The translations under genes and the position numbers were made by a program. A DNA stretch of 64,000 nt, taken from assembly GCA_965228005.1 (NCBI GenBank), contig CBDDGV010000004.1, forward strand, positions 1-64,000, in the 5' to 3' direction. A model generated the notes under the pieces. It was given only the letters and a program-made list of their open reading frames with translations, had not been told where the DNA came from and did not search any database. Of this stretch, positions 1-9,072 are shown piece by piece. This DNA is from JBCCXZ01 sp965228005. Lineage in GTDB: Bacteria; Planctomycetota; Planctomycetia; Pirellulales; Lacipirellulaceae. Positions within the stretch are counted from its first letter, which is position 1; each line of letters opens with the position of its first letter.

Positions 1-62
1 TTCTTAATGACATCCCCCTTATCCCCAATCATCGCCTCATCCCCTTCTTCTAAATCGAGCCT

Positions 63-2768
63 CTAAGCATAAAGGGCCCACTGCTTGTCGGGGTCGACGC
101 CGAGTTCTTTGATCGCGTTCTCGACGCACTTGGCGTCGCACTGGCCGTCTTTGGCGAGCTGGCTGAGGGTGGCGACGGCGATGCACTCCGCGTCGACCTC
201 GAAGTGGCGGCGGAGCGCCTCGCGGCTCTCGCTGCGGCCCATGCCGTCGGTGCCCAGGGCGTAGAACCCGTTGGGCGTGAACGGGGCCACCTGCTCGGCG
301 AGGGCCTGCACGTGGTCGCTGGAGGCGATGACGGGGCCCTTGCTGCCTTCGAGCTGCTGCTGGATGTAGCTCACCCGCGGCGTCGTGCCGGGGTTGAGCA
401 TGTTCCAGCGGCGGCACTCCTCGGCGTCTCGGCGGAGCTGGGTGTAGCTGGTGACGCTCCAAACGTCGTTGGAAACGGCGTACTTCTCGGCGAGGATCTT
501 GCCTGCGCGGATCGCCTCGCGGAGGATCGGCCCGGAGCCAAACAGCTGCACGTGCTGCTTGCCGCCGGAGTCGTTCGACTTCACCTTGTACATGCCGCGG
601 ATGATGCCCTCCTCGCAGCCGGCGGGCATCTCGGGCATGGCGTAGTTTTCGTTCTCGAGCGTGATGTAGTAGATGGCCGTCTCGTTGTCCTCGTACATCC
701 GTTTGAGGCCGTCGAAGATGATGACGGCGGTCTCGTAGGCGTACGCGGGGTCGTAGGATCGGACGGTGGGGAAGGCGATGGCGTTGAGCAGGCTGTGGCC
801 GTCCTGGTGCTGCAGGCCCTCGCCGTTGAGCGTGGTGCGGCCGGCGGTGCCGCCTAACAGGAAGCCCTTGGCCCGCATGTCGGCGGCGGCCCAGATGAGG
901 TCGCCGATCCGCTGGAACCCGAACATCGAGTAGTAGATGTACATCGGGATCATGTTCACGCCGTGGGAGGCGTAGGCGGTGCCGGCGGCGTTGAAGCTGC
1001 TCATGCTGCCGGCCTCGGTGATGCCCTCCTCCAGGAGCTGGCCGTCTTGCGCTTCCTTGTAGAAGGCGAGCTGGTCGGAGTCGACCGGCTCGTAGAGCTG
1101 ACCCGCGTGGGCGTAGATGCCGACCTGGCGGAACAGGCCTTCCATGCCGAAGGTGCGGGACTCGTCGGGCACGATGGGCACGATCTGCTTGCCGATCTGC
1201 TTGTCTCGCAGGAGGTCGCCCAGCAGGCGGACGAATCCCATCGTGGTGCTCATCTCCTTGCCTTCGCCTCGGCTGACGAGCTTGCCCATCGTCTTCTCGT
1301 AGTCGGCCAGGCGGGGCACCTGCATCGTGACGGGGGCGTCGTTGCGCTCCGGGACGGAGCCGCCGAGCGCCTCGCGGCGCTCGCGCATGTAGACCATCTC
1401 GGGGCTGTCTGCGGGCGGCCGGTAGAACGGCGCCTCGGCGACGCGCTCATCCGAGACGGGGATGCCGAAGCGGGTGCGGAACTCGCGGAGCTCGTCCTCG
1501 TTGAGCTTCTTGTTGTTGTGCGTGACGTTGCGTCCCTCGCCGCCCTCGCCGAGGCCGTAGCCCTTGATGGTTTTGGCGATGACGACCGTGGGCCGGCCGT
1601 TCTTGAGGTTCACGGCCTGGTGGTAGGCGGCGTAGACCTTCTCGGGGTCGTGGCCGCCGCGGCGCATCTTTTCGAGCTTGCCGTTGGAGTAGTTCTTCAC
1701 CCGCTCGAGCAGCTCGGGGTACTTGCCGAAGAACTTCTCGCGGATGTAGTCGCCGCCGGCGACGACGTACTTCTGGTACTCGCCGTCCACGACCTCCATC
1801 ATGCGGCGGGCGAGCAGGCCGTCGTGGTCGGACTCGATGAGCGGGTCCCAGTCGTTACCCCAGATGACCTTGACGACGTTCCAGCCGGCGCCGCGGAAGG
1901 CGCCTTCCAGTTCCTGGATGATCTTGCCGTTGCCGCGCACGGGGCCGTCGAGGCGCTGCAGGTTGCAGTTGATGACGAAGATCAGGTTATCGAGGTGCTC
2001 CCGCGAGGCGAGGGTAATGGCGCCGAGGGTCTCGGGCTCGTCGCACTCGCCGTCGCCGAGGAATGCCCAGACGCGTTTGTCGGAGCAGTCCTTGATGCCG
2101 CGGTCGGTGAGGTACTCGTTGAACCGGGCCTGGTAGATCGACATGATCGGGGCCAAGCCCATCGAGACGGTGGGGAACTCCCAGAAGTCGGGCATCAGCC
2201 AGGGGTGCGGGTAGGACGACAGGCCGCCGCCCTCACCCATCTCGCGGCGGAAGTTCACGAGGTTCTGCTCGGTGAGCCGGCCCTCGAGGAACGCGCGGGC
2301 GTACATGCCGGGGGCGGCGTGGCCCTGGTAGTAGACCTGGTCGCCGGAGTAGCCGTCCTCGCCGCGGCCGCGGATGAAGTGGTTCAGCGCCACCTCGTAG
2401 AGCGTGGCCGACGAGGCAAAGGTGCTGATGTGGCCGCCGGGGGCGGCGGGGTCGCGGTTGGCGCGGGTGACCATCGCCATGGCGTTCCAGCGGACGAAGC
2501 TCTTAATGCGGCGTTCGAGCTCGCGGTCTCCGGGGAAGGCGGGCTGCCGGTTGGCGGGGATGCTGTTGATGTACGGCGTGGTGGCCGTGAAGGGCAGCTC
2601 GACGCCGTTCCGGTAGGCGGTTTCGTCGAGGGCCTCGAGCAGCTCTTTGACGCGCTCGGGTCCCTTGCTCTGCAGGACGTAGTCGAGCGACTCGAGCCAT
2701 TCGGCGGTTTCGGCCGGGTCGGAGTCGCCGGCGATCGGCGTGTGCCGCAGTGCGTCGGTGTTAGCCAT
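63..2768 (-). CDS. aceE: Pyruvate dehydrogenase E1 component, homodimeric type
   Basis: Thiamine-diphosphate-dependent E1 of the pyruvate dehydrogenase complex, which decarboxylates pyruvate and passes the acetyl group to lipoyl-E2. The 901-residue length matches the homodimeric family (about 890). The thiamine-binding motif is visible as GDGECDEPET (residues 238-247) followed by NCNLQRLDGP (267-276), and an active-site region QGHAAPG lies near residue 148. The ATG start is preceded by no strong Shine-Dalgarno. It lies 80 bp downstream of lpdA on the same strand, so the two are probably cotranscribed. No E2 gene lies between them; one could sit beyond the left edge of the window. Confidence 0.97.
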   Translation of the reverse strand: MANTDALRHTPIAGDSDPAETAEWLESLDYVLQSKGPERVKELLEALDETAYRNGVELPFTATTPYINSIPANRQPAFPGDRELERRIKSFVRWNAMAMVTRANRDPAAPGGHISTFASSATLYEVALNHFIRGRGEDGYSGDQVYYQGHAAPGMYARAFLEGRLTEQNLVNFRREMGEGGGLSSYPHPWLMPDFWEFPTVSMGLAPIMSIYQARFNEYLTDRGIKDCSDKRVWAFLGDGECDEPETLGAITLASREHLDNLIFVINCNLQRLDGPVRGNGKIIQELEGAFRGAGWNVVKVIWGNDWDPLIESDHDGLLARRMMEVVDGEYQKYVVAGGDYIREKFFGKYPELLERVKNYSNGKLEKMRRGGHDPEKVYAAYHQAVNLKNGRPTVVIAKTIKGYGLGEGGEGRNVTHNNKKLNEDELREFRTRFGIPVSDERVAEAPFYRPPADSPEMVYMRERREALGGSVPERNDAPVTMQVPRLADYEKTMGKLVSRGEGKEMSTTMGFVRLLGDLLRDKQIGKQIVPIVPDESRTFGMEGLFRQVGIYAHAGQLYEPVDSDQLAFYKEAQDGQLLEEGITEAGSMSSFNAAGTAYASHGVNMIPMYIYYSMFGFQRIGDLIWAAADMRAKGFLLGGTAGRTTLNGEGLQHQDGHSLLNAIAFPTVRSYDPAYAYETAVIIFDGLKRMYEDNETAIYYITLENENYAMPEMPAGCEEGIIRGMYKVKSNDSGGKQHVQLFGSGPILREAIRAGKILAEKYAVSNDVWSVTSYTQLRRDAEECRRWNMLNPGTTPRVSYIQQQLEGSKGPVIASSDHVQALAEQVAPFTPNGFYALGTDGMGRSESREALRRHFEVDAECIAVATLSQLAKDGQCDAKCVENAIKELGVDPDKQWALYA

Positions 2769-2848
2769 GGGGGGCCTGTTGTGGGGTGGCGGTTTACTTG
2801 CTCGGGCCGCGTCGTTCTGTGCTTACGGTAATGGGCGTGGGCCGCCCA

Positions 2849-4267
2849 TCACTTCCTCTTCGGTCTATATACCTCGGTGGCGGTCCCGAGGTGGACTTCG
2901 CCGGCGAAGGCGACGGTTTCGCTGAGCGTGGGGTGCGGGTGGACCGAATCGGCGACGTCCCGCATGGTGGCGCCCATCTCGATGGCCACCACGGCCTCGG
3001 CGATCAGCTCGCCGGCGCCGGAGCCGACGACGCCGCAGCCGAGGACGCGTTCGGTCTCAGGGTCGATGAGCCACTTGGTGAGCCCGTCCGGGGCCCCGAT
3101 GGCGATGGCGCGCCCGCTGGCCTGCCAGGGGTACTGGGCGATGCGAACATCCCGCCCTTCGCGCTTGGCCTCGTCGGCGGTCAGGCCGGCCCAGGCGATT
3201 TCGGGGTCGGTGAACACCACGGCCGGGATGGCGACCTTGTCGAACGCGGCGGGCTCGTTGGCGAGCACCTCGGCGGCCACTTTGCCCTCGTGCGAGGCCT
3301 TGTGGGCGAGCATCGGTTCGCCGGCCACGTCGCCGATGGCGAGGATGTGCGGGTCGGACGTGCGCTGCTTGTTGTCGACCTCAACAAAGCCGCGCTCGGT
3401 GATCGTGACCTTGGTGTTCTCCAGGCCGATGCCGTTGGTGACGGGCCGGCGGCCGACGGAGACGAGCACGCGGTCGAAGGTCTCGCTGAAGGGGCCGTCG
3501 GCTCCCTCCATCTGCACCTCGACGGCGTCGCCCTTCTCTTCGAGCGAGACCACCTTGGTGCCGAGCATGAGCTTGTGGAACGAGTCCTTGAGCTTCTTGT
3601 GCAGCGGCTTGACGAGGTCGCGGTCGGCGCCGGGGAGCAGGCCGTCGGTGAGCTCGACGACGGTGACCTTCGTGCCGAGTTCGGAGTAGACGGTGCCCAT
3701 CTCGAGGCCGATGTATCCGCCGCCGACCACGAGCAGCGTGTCCGGGATGTCGGCCATGGCCAGGGCGCCGGTGGAGTCCATCACCCGGTCGGAGCCGATC
3801 TGGAACATCTTGGGCATCGCGGGGACCGAGCCGGTCGCGAGGATGCAGTGGTCGAAGGTGAGCCGCTCGGACTCGTAGGTGTCGGGGTCGCCGCCCTCGA
3901 GCTGGAGGGTTTGTGAATCGACGAAGATGCCGCGGGAGTTGATCACGCGGACGTTGCGGCGCTTGGCGAGCTGAACGAGCCCGCCCGAGAGGGTCTGGAT
4001 GACCTCGTCTTTGCGGCTGCGCATCTTGTCCAGGTCGAAGCTGGGCTCGCTGAAGGTGACGCCCCAGTCGTGCATGTCGGAGGCCTCGTTGACGACCTTG
4101 GCAACGTGCAGCAGGGCTTTGGACGGGATGCAGCCCCGCAGCAGGCAGGTGCCGCCGAGGCGGGGGTCGGCCTCGACGATGGCGACCTCCATGCCGAGGT
4201 CGGCGGCGAGGAACGCGGCGGCGTAACCGCCGGGCCCGCCGCCGAGTACTACGACCTGTGAGTGCAT
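2849..4267 (-). CDS. lpdA: Dihydrolipoyl dehydrogenase (E3)
   Basis: FAD-dependent disulfide oxidoreductase that reoxidises dihydrolipoamide of 2-oxoacid dehydrogenase complexes using NAD+. The 472 residues show an N-terminal FAD Rossmann motif (GGGPGGYAAA, from residue 9), the redox-active disulfide GGTCLLRGC (C41 and C46), a second nucleotide motif VVGGGYIGLE, and the C-terminal catalytic pair in HPHPTLSE. It lies directly upstream of aceE, so it most likely serves pyruvate dehydrogenase, although one E3 often serves several complexes. Confidence 0.97.
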   Translation of the reverse strand: MHSQVVVLGGGPGGYAAAFLAADLGMEVAIVEADPRLGGTCLLRGCIPSKALLHVAKVVNEASDMHDWGVTFSEPSFDLDKMRSRKDEVIQTLSGGLVQLAKRRNVRVINSRGIFVDSQTLQLEGGDPDTYESERLTFDHCILATGSVPAMPKMFQIGSDRVMDSTGALAMADIPDTLLVVGGGYIGLEMGTVYSELGTKVTVVELTDGLLPGADRDLVKPLHKKLKDSFHKLMLGTKVVSLEEKGDAVEVQMEGADGPFSETFDRVLVSVGRRPVTNGIGLENTKVTITERGFVEVDNKQRTSDPHILAIGDVAGEPMLAHKASHEGKVAAEVLANEPAAFDKVAIPAVVFTDPEIAWAGLTADEAKREGRDVRIAQYPWQASGRAIAIGAPDGLTKWLIDPETERVLGCGVVGSGAGELIAEAVVAIEMGATMRDVADSVHPHPTLSETVAFAGEVHLGTATEVYRPKRK

Positions 4268-4494
4268 AACGTCCTTCTGGTTTCGGGTGGGCGTCCGCGG
4301 GACGCGGGGCGTGACGGGCTCGGGGGCGCCGCCCTCTCAGGCGGGAGCGCCGTGGAATCGCAAAGACCCTCTAGTTTACCGCGATGGGCTGCTTGCAGGA
4401 AGGCTCGCCGGGGGGCCGGCGGAGCGGGACGATCCCAGACGCGGGTAGCCGCCGAGGCGTCGCTCGGCGGCTCGAAAAGGCTGCCAGCAGAGCG

Positions 4495-5415
4495 TTATTC
4501 GCTCAGTTGGTGGCGGAGCGAGGACTCCAGGTCGGGGTAGCCGAAGTGGAAGCCCGCTTCGTCCAGCCGTTTGGGGATCACGCGGGTGCTGGCCAGCAGC
4601 AACGCCTCGGCCATCTCGCCGAAGGCGAGCCGGGCGGCCAGCCCCGGCATCGGCAGGATCGTCGGCCGCGACAACACCCAGCCGAGCGTCTTGGTGAATT
4701 GTTTGTTGGTGACCGGCTCGGGGGCGACCATGTTCACCGGGCCCTCGAGCGACGGCGTGTCGACCACGAAGCGGATGGCTTTCACAAGGTCGGCCAGGTC
4801 GATCCAGCTCATGTACTGCTGGCCGTCGCCGAGGATGCCGCCGCCGCCGAGCTTGAACGGCAAGAGCATCTTGGCCAGTGCGCCGCCCTTGGGGCTGAGC
4901 ACGACGCCGATCCGCATGTTCGCGACCCGCACGCCCGCGTCGCGGGCGGGCTGGCAGCAGGCCTCCCACTGGACGCAGATCTCGCCGAGGAACGTCTCCG
5001 CCGCGGCGGCCTCTTCGCTGAGTTGCTCGACGCCGCGGTCGCCGTAGTAACCAATGGCAGAGGCGCAGGCGAAGACCTCCGGTTTCTGGTTGAGCTTAGC
5101 GATGGTCTCCGCGATGAGAGTGGTGCCCTTCACGCGGCTCTCCAGCAGCTGCTTCTTGAACGACTCGCTCCAACGCTTGCCGGCGATGTTCTCGCCCGCG
5201 AGGTGGATCACCGCGTGGGCGCCTTCGAGCTTGTCACCCTCGATCTCGCCGGTGTCGTTCGGGTCCCAGTAGAGCTCGCGGGCCTCGTCCTGGACAGGTC
5301 GTCGGACGGCGCGGATCACCTGGTGGCCGTCGGCTTCGAGCGAAGCGACGAGCGGTTTGCCAACGAGGCCGGAGGCGCCGGTGATGACGTACTTCTGGGG
5401 GCCTGCTTCAGACAT
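4495..5415 (-). CDS. TIGR01777 family NAD-dependent epimerase/SDR protein
   Basis: An extended short-chain dehydrogenase/reductase of 306 residues. The nucleotide-binding motif GASGLVG is at residues 13-19. ASAIGYYGDRG near the middle holds the YxxxG-like signature typical of this family. The C-terminal 50 residues (LPMPGLAARLAFGEMAEALL onward) match the DUF1731 tail that defines TIGR01777 proteins such as E. coli YfcH. The substrate is unknown for the family. It stands alone on the minus strand, 227 bp upstream of the lpdA start region, so shared transcription is not established. Confidence 0.88.
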   Translation of the reverse strand: MSEAGPQKYVITGASGLVGKPLVASLEADGHQVIRAVRRPVQDEARELYWDPNDTGEIEGDKLEGAHAVIHLAGENIAGKRWSESFKKQLLESRVKGTTLIAETIAKLNQKPEVFACASAIGYYGDRGVEQLSEEAAAAETFLGEICVQWEACCQPARDAGVRVANMRIGVVLSPKGGALAKMLLPFKLGGGGILGDGQQYMSWIDLADLVKAIRFVVDTPSLEGPVNMVAPEPVTNKQFTKTLGWVLSRPTILPMPGLAARLAFGEMAEALLLASTRVIPKRLDEAGFHFGYPDLESSLRHQLSE

Positions 5416-5539
5416 CAGACGCGACTCGTTTCGTTAGCGGTGGGGGTGTCGTGCTCGGCGCGCAGCGGGCTGCGGCAGTCTACGCTACCGGCGATTGCCC
5501 CCTAGGTTAACCACCGTTGCCTGCGGGCGGCCCAAAGCG

Positions 5540-6511
5540 TCAGAAGCGGCGGCCCGGCCGATCGTCGCGTGCACAGCGGAATCCGGTGTGGTTGGTCGCT
5601 GCTCGGGGGTCGGCCGAAGAACGGGCGTCGACGCGGAGGGCGTCGGGCTGGTGGGGGGAGCTGATCCAGCTGGCTCCGCGGCGGACCCGGCGTTGGCCCG
5701 TGGCTGGCCCAGCGGGGTTCGGCCCCGCGACGCGGCCGTAGTAGTCGTCGGCGTACCAGTCGTGGCACCAGCAGAGGACGTTGCCGGCGATGTCGTACAG
5801 GCCGTAGCGCGAGGGCGGGAATGCGTCGACCGGTGAGGCGCCGCGGTAGCCGTCGCCGGCGGGGTCGTCCTGCGAAAGCCAGCCCTGCGAGGTGTTTGCC
5901 AGGTACCGGCCGGCGGGCTGGTGCTCGTCGCCCCACGGGAAGGCCCGGCTGTCGAGCCCGCTGCGTGCGGCGTACTCGTACTCGGCCTCGGTGGGGAGCC
6001 GTTTGCCGGCCCAGCGGGCGTAGGCGACCGCGTCGTGCCAGGAGACCTGCACCACGGGGAAGTCCTCCCGCCCGGCGATCGAGCTGCCCGGGCCCTCGGG
6101 GCTCCGCCAGTCGGCCCCCTCGGTGCGCCGCCACGTCGCGCGGGCGCGGTGGTAGACGAGCGACGCCCCGTCGCGCTCGGCGGTGGTCTGGTACCCGGTT
6201 TCGGCGACGAAGGCCTCGAACTGACGGTTCGTGACCGGCGCCGCGTCGAGCCAGAACGGCGCGAGCCGCACGGCGTGGACCGGCCGCTGGTGGTCGGCGC
6301 TGGGGCGGGGGCGGCCCATGCGGAACTCGCCGCCGGGGAGGCGGACCATGCCGTCGGCCAAGCGGATGTCGGCCGCGGGGAGCCCGCCCATGGCCAGCTG
6401 GCCGTCGGTGGGCGCCGGCCCAGACTGGAGCGACCAACGCACCCCGTGCCACACCGGCCAGGGCAACGCGAAGCAGAGCAGCACGGCGAGCGTCTTGCCG
6501 GCGGCGGCCAT
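5540..6511 (-). CDS. Formylglycine-generating-enzyme-fold (SUMF1-like) protein, probably not catalytic
   Basis: 323 residues with an N-terminal hydrophobic segment (about residues 5-18) that may anchor or export it, then an FGE-sulfatase domain: PGGEFRMG near the start, RLPTEAEYEYAARSG in the middle and GFRCARD at the end. True formylglycine-generating enzymes carry two cysteines in the segment after RGGS. Here that segment reads RGASWISSPHQPDALRVDAR and contains no cysteine, so oxidase activity is unlikely. Many bacterial members of this fold have other roles. It lies 38 bp downstream of the rhomboid gene and may share its transcript. Confidence 0.85.
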   Translation of the reverse strand: MAAAGKTLAVLLCFALPWPVWHGVRWSLQSGPAPTDGQLAMGGLPAADIRLADGMVRLPGGEFRMGRPRPSADHQRPVHAVRLAPFWLDAAPVTNRQFEAFVAETGYQTTAERDGASLVYHRARATWRRTEGADWRSPEGPGSSIAGREDFPVVQVSWHDAVAYARWAGKRLPTEAEYEYAARSGLDSRAFPWGDEHQPAGRYLANTSQGWLSQDDPAGDGYRGASPVDAFPPSRYGLYDIAGNVLCWCHDWYADDYYGRVAGPNPAGPATGQRRVRRGASWISSPHQPDALRVDARSSADPRAATNHTGFRCARDDRPGRRF

Positions 6512-6550
6512 GGGGCGAATTCCTTTTCGCTCGGGCGCTGTGTGGCTGGT

Positions 6551-7405
6551 TTAGTCGCGGCGGTTGCGGCGTTGGTACTCGCGGCTGGCGCGTTCGAGGG
6601 TCTGCCGCTCCCGGCGCGTGAGGCTGTCTTGCCCCTCACGCTGAATCTTGCGGAGGATCTCGTCGACCTGATCCTGTTCGTCTTCGTCGGGGGCGGCATC
6701 CGGCACGTGCACGCGCAGCTTGGGGCCGCGTTTGACCGATGCGCCGGCGAACTTGTCGGCCAGCCACCGGCCGGGAGAGAAGTTGAACTTGAAGTAGTAG
6801 AGCGCAAACACGGCCCCGGCCAGGTGGGCGGTGAAGGCGACGTTGCTCGAGCGGTACATCGCGCCGTAGGCGTCGTACGCCACGTAGGCGGCCGCCATCA
6901 CCCACGCCGGGATCGGGTAGAACGGCAAGAAGATCAGCACCATCTTGCGTTGGGGCCAGGTGAGCGCAAAGAGCACAAACACCGCAACCGTGCCGCCCGA
7001 GGCGCCGACCAGGATGGCCTGCGTGCCGTTGAGCGCCTCGCTAACACTCCAGAACAACCCGGCCATTACGATGGCGCTGAGGTAAAACCAGAGGAACTCC
7101 CGGCGGCCGTAACGCACCTCAACCTCTCGGCCGAACATCCACAGAACAAACATGTTCATGAGGATGTGGAAGATGTCTCTCGTAGAGTGCAGAAACCCGT
7201 AGCTGAGCAACCGGTAAGCTTCCCAGGGGCGCTGGAACCAATCGCTGGTGAGGCACAGCAGCCCGGTCACCTGGTCGCCGCCGAAGGTCTGGGCCAAGTA
7301 GACCGCGACGTTGATCAGCACGAGCTGCATCGTCAGCGACTGCGGCATCTGCAGCTGCACGCCGGGCCGATCGTCTTGGGCGTATTCGCGGTCGTAGAGT
7401 CCCAT
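6551..7405 (-). CDS. Rhomboid family intramembrane serine protease
   Basis: Multi-pass membrane protease of 284 residues that cleaves transmembrane substrates within the bilayer. The catalytic serine lies in GASGG (S137 from the chosen start), the catalytic histidine in AHLAGA (H194), and the HxxxN motif in HILMNMF. Several hydrophobic segments fit the six-helix core, and a charged cytoplasmic tail follows. I chose the ATG that gives MGLYDREY over a GTG 60 bases further upstream, because related planctomycete proteins begin this way; neither has a clear ribosome site. The downstream neighbour is the SUMF1-like protein. Confidence 0.9.
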   Translation of the reverse strand: MGLYDREYAQDDRPGVQLQMPQSLTMQLVLINVAVYLAQTFGGDQVTGLLCLTSDWFQRPWEAYRLLSYGFLHSTRDIFHILMNMFVLWMFGREVEVRYGRREFLWFYLSAIVMAGLFWSVSEALNGTQAILVGASGGTVAVFVLFALTWPQRKMVLIFLPFYPIPAWVMAAAYVAYDAYGAMYRSSNVAFTAHLAGAVFALYYFKFNFSPGRWLADKFAGASVKRGPKLRVHVPDAAPDEDEQDQVDEILRKIQREGQDSLTRRERQTLERASREYQRRNRRD

Positions 7406-7641
7406 GGGCCGTTGGCTTGAGGGGCTTGGTCGGTAGGGAACGGGTTTCTCGTGCGCGGTTGGCACGGTCGGTCGCGGGGCATTCTAAGCGCTGCGCGGCG
7501 GCGGGGCACCCGGTCGGGCGGCGACCCCCGGGGACGATAGCGGGGCCACAGCGGCGGGGGAAGTGGAACCGGCCGCCTGCCGACGAGGCTTGGCTGCGGC
7601 GGGACAGCTAGCACAAGCTCCGGCCCTTAGCAGGATGCTGC

Positions 7642-8826
7642 TTAGGGTGCGGGCGCCACGGCGTCGATCTGCGCCGCCAACGCGAGCTGCCGGTCGACCA
7701 ACTGCTGGGCGAGCTGCGTGTTCAGGGCCAACAGGCGGTCGACGAGCGCCTTGGCGTTGGCGACCTGCTGCTCGACCAGGCCGAGGTGCTGCTGGATGGC
7801 GGCGACCTCTTTCTGGGTGTTCCGCAGGTCGAACTTGTAGGAGAGGATCTGCCCCTCGCGGAACGCGCCCAGGCTCTTGGCGCTCTTGTTCGCCTCTTCC
7901 AGCAGCGCGATGTCTTCTTCCAGGGCCGCCTTCTTGGCGAGGGCGACCACGCGGTCTTCGGCCAGCTGCGAGAAGAGGAAGCCGTAGTCGCGCAGCGGCC
8001 GGCGGTAGCGGAAGGAGACGGCCCGATCGGCCTCCTCGGGGCCGACGGCGCGGCCGTCTTCGTCGTAGCCGGCGCGGACCCACTCGTCGTCGTCGGGGGT
8101 GGCGGGCTGGCCGTGGCGGAGGTACTCCTCAACGCTCTCCTGCGGGAGCCACTCGGTGAGCACTTCTGCGGGCAGCGCGTTCCCTTCGTCGTCGGTGAAC
8201 AGGTCGTGGCTGTCGGCGGGCATCGATTCGTAGATCGCCCAGGGGCCTTGGCTGCGGGCGAGCCGTTCGCCGGTGCGGTTGTCGAGCAGTTTGACCGATT
8301 CGAGCAGGGCGCCTTCCGGGCTGGTGCTCACGACGCTGAACTCGCCGAGGTAGCGGGCCCCCGCTTGCGGGTCGCGGGCGTTGGGCTCGCCGATCTCGAA
8401 CAGGTAGACGATCGCGTTGGCGTTCAGGCCGTGCGGGCTCGGCTGCGGGATGCCGACGGGGATCTGGCCGTCTTGCAGCTGCCCGGCCGGGACGACGCCC
8501 CGCCAGACGCGGCCGCGTTGGCGGGTGAGGATCTTCAGGGCCGTTTCGAGGTAACCGATGCCGAGCTTCTCGTCGTCGCCTTTGACGATGCGTTCGCGAC
8601 GGGCTTCTTCGCGTGCGAGGTTCTGCTCGATGCCCGGAATGTTCCGTCGGAGCTTGTTGTGGATGCGGAGCGTCTCGGCCGCCAGGAACGAATAGCCAGT
8701 GGCGGCGAGCACGACGCCGACCAGCAGCAGCATCTGGCTCCAGTGCCAGCGCTTGACGCTCATGCCGGCCGTGATCAGGCCCACGAGCAGCGCGAGGAAG
8801 AACAGGATCTGGAGGACGATCGCCAA
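7642..8826 (-). CDS. Unrecognised membrane-anchored coiled-coil protein
   Basis: I do not recognise a family. The 394 residues start with two hydrophobic segments (about 4-23 and 31-50), followed by a soluble region of about 200 residues rich in acidic positions. A helical tail from about residue 290 to 385 (LAEDRVVALAKKAALEEDIA onward) has heptad-like leucine and alanine spacing suggesting a coiled coil. A near-consensus housekeeping promoter lies about 140 bp upstream. It is single-cistron as far as can be seen. Codon use matches the neighbours, so it is likely a native lineage-specific gene. Confidence 0.8.
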   Translation of the reverse strand: MAIVLQILFFLALLVGLITAGMSVKRWHWSQMLLLVGVVLAATGYSFLAAETLRIHNKLRRNIPGIEQNLAREEARRERIVKGDDEKLGIGYLETALKILTRQRGRVWRGVVPAGQLQDGQIPVGIPQPSPHGLNANAIVYLFEIGEPNARDPQAGARYLGEFSVVSTSPEGALLESVKLLDNRTGERLARSQGPWAIYESMPADSHDLFTDDEGNALPAEVLTEWLPQESVEEYLRHGQPATPDDDEWVRAGYDEDGRAVGPEEADRAVSFRYRRPLRDYGFLFSQLAEDRVVALAKKAALEEDIALLEEANKSAKSLGAFREGQILSYKFDLRNTQKEVAAIQQHLGLVEQQVANAKALVDRLLALNTQLAQQLVDRQLALAAQIDAVAPAP

Positions 8827-8967
8827 GAGGTGTTCCTACGTTGTTCCTGGCCGGTGGCCGGGCTGCTCAGAGCACGGTCCGGCCGCAGCGGGTCGGCGGG
8901 AGCCTGGGCTCGGGGCCCTGGGAAGCCGACCTAAAGCGGGAATTCTGGGGGACTTTTGTCAACTGCG

Positions 8968-8996
8968 ATACTAAGTACGCCCCGGTAGAGCGTCAA
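8968..8996 (-). promoter_or_regulatory. Predicted sigma-70 promoter of the coiled-coil membrane protein gene
   Basis: Read on the minus strand, TTGACG (8996-8991) is followed after exactly 17 bases by TAGTAT (8973-8968). Both are close to the -35 and -10 consensus and the spacing is optimal. It points to the gene starting at 8826 and implies a leader of about 135 nt. This is a sequence match only. Confidence 0.5.
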
Positions 8997-9072
8997 GTTT
9001 TTGCCGTCCCGCGGCCGCCTCCGGAGGGGGCTCGGGCGCGGATCTGCGGTCGGCGAGGGTTGTACGGCGGCC

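Noticed and set aside
1..62. Possible start of a gene at the left edge
   Set aside because: The 62 bases left of the aceE stop contain no clear coding sequence and are too short to judge.
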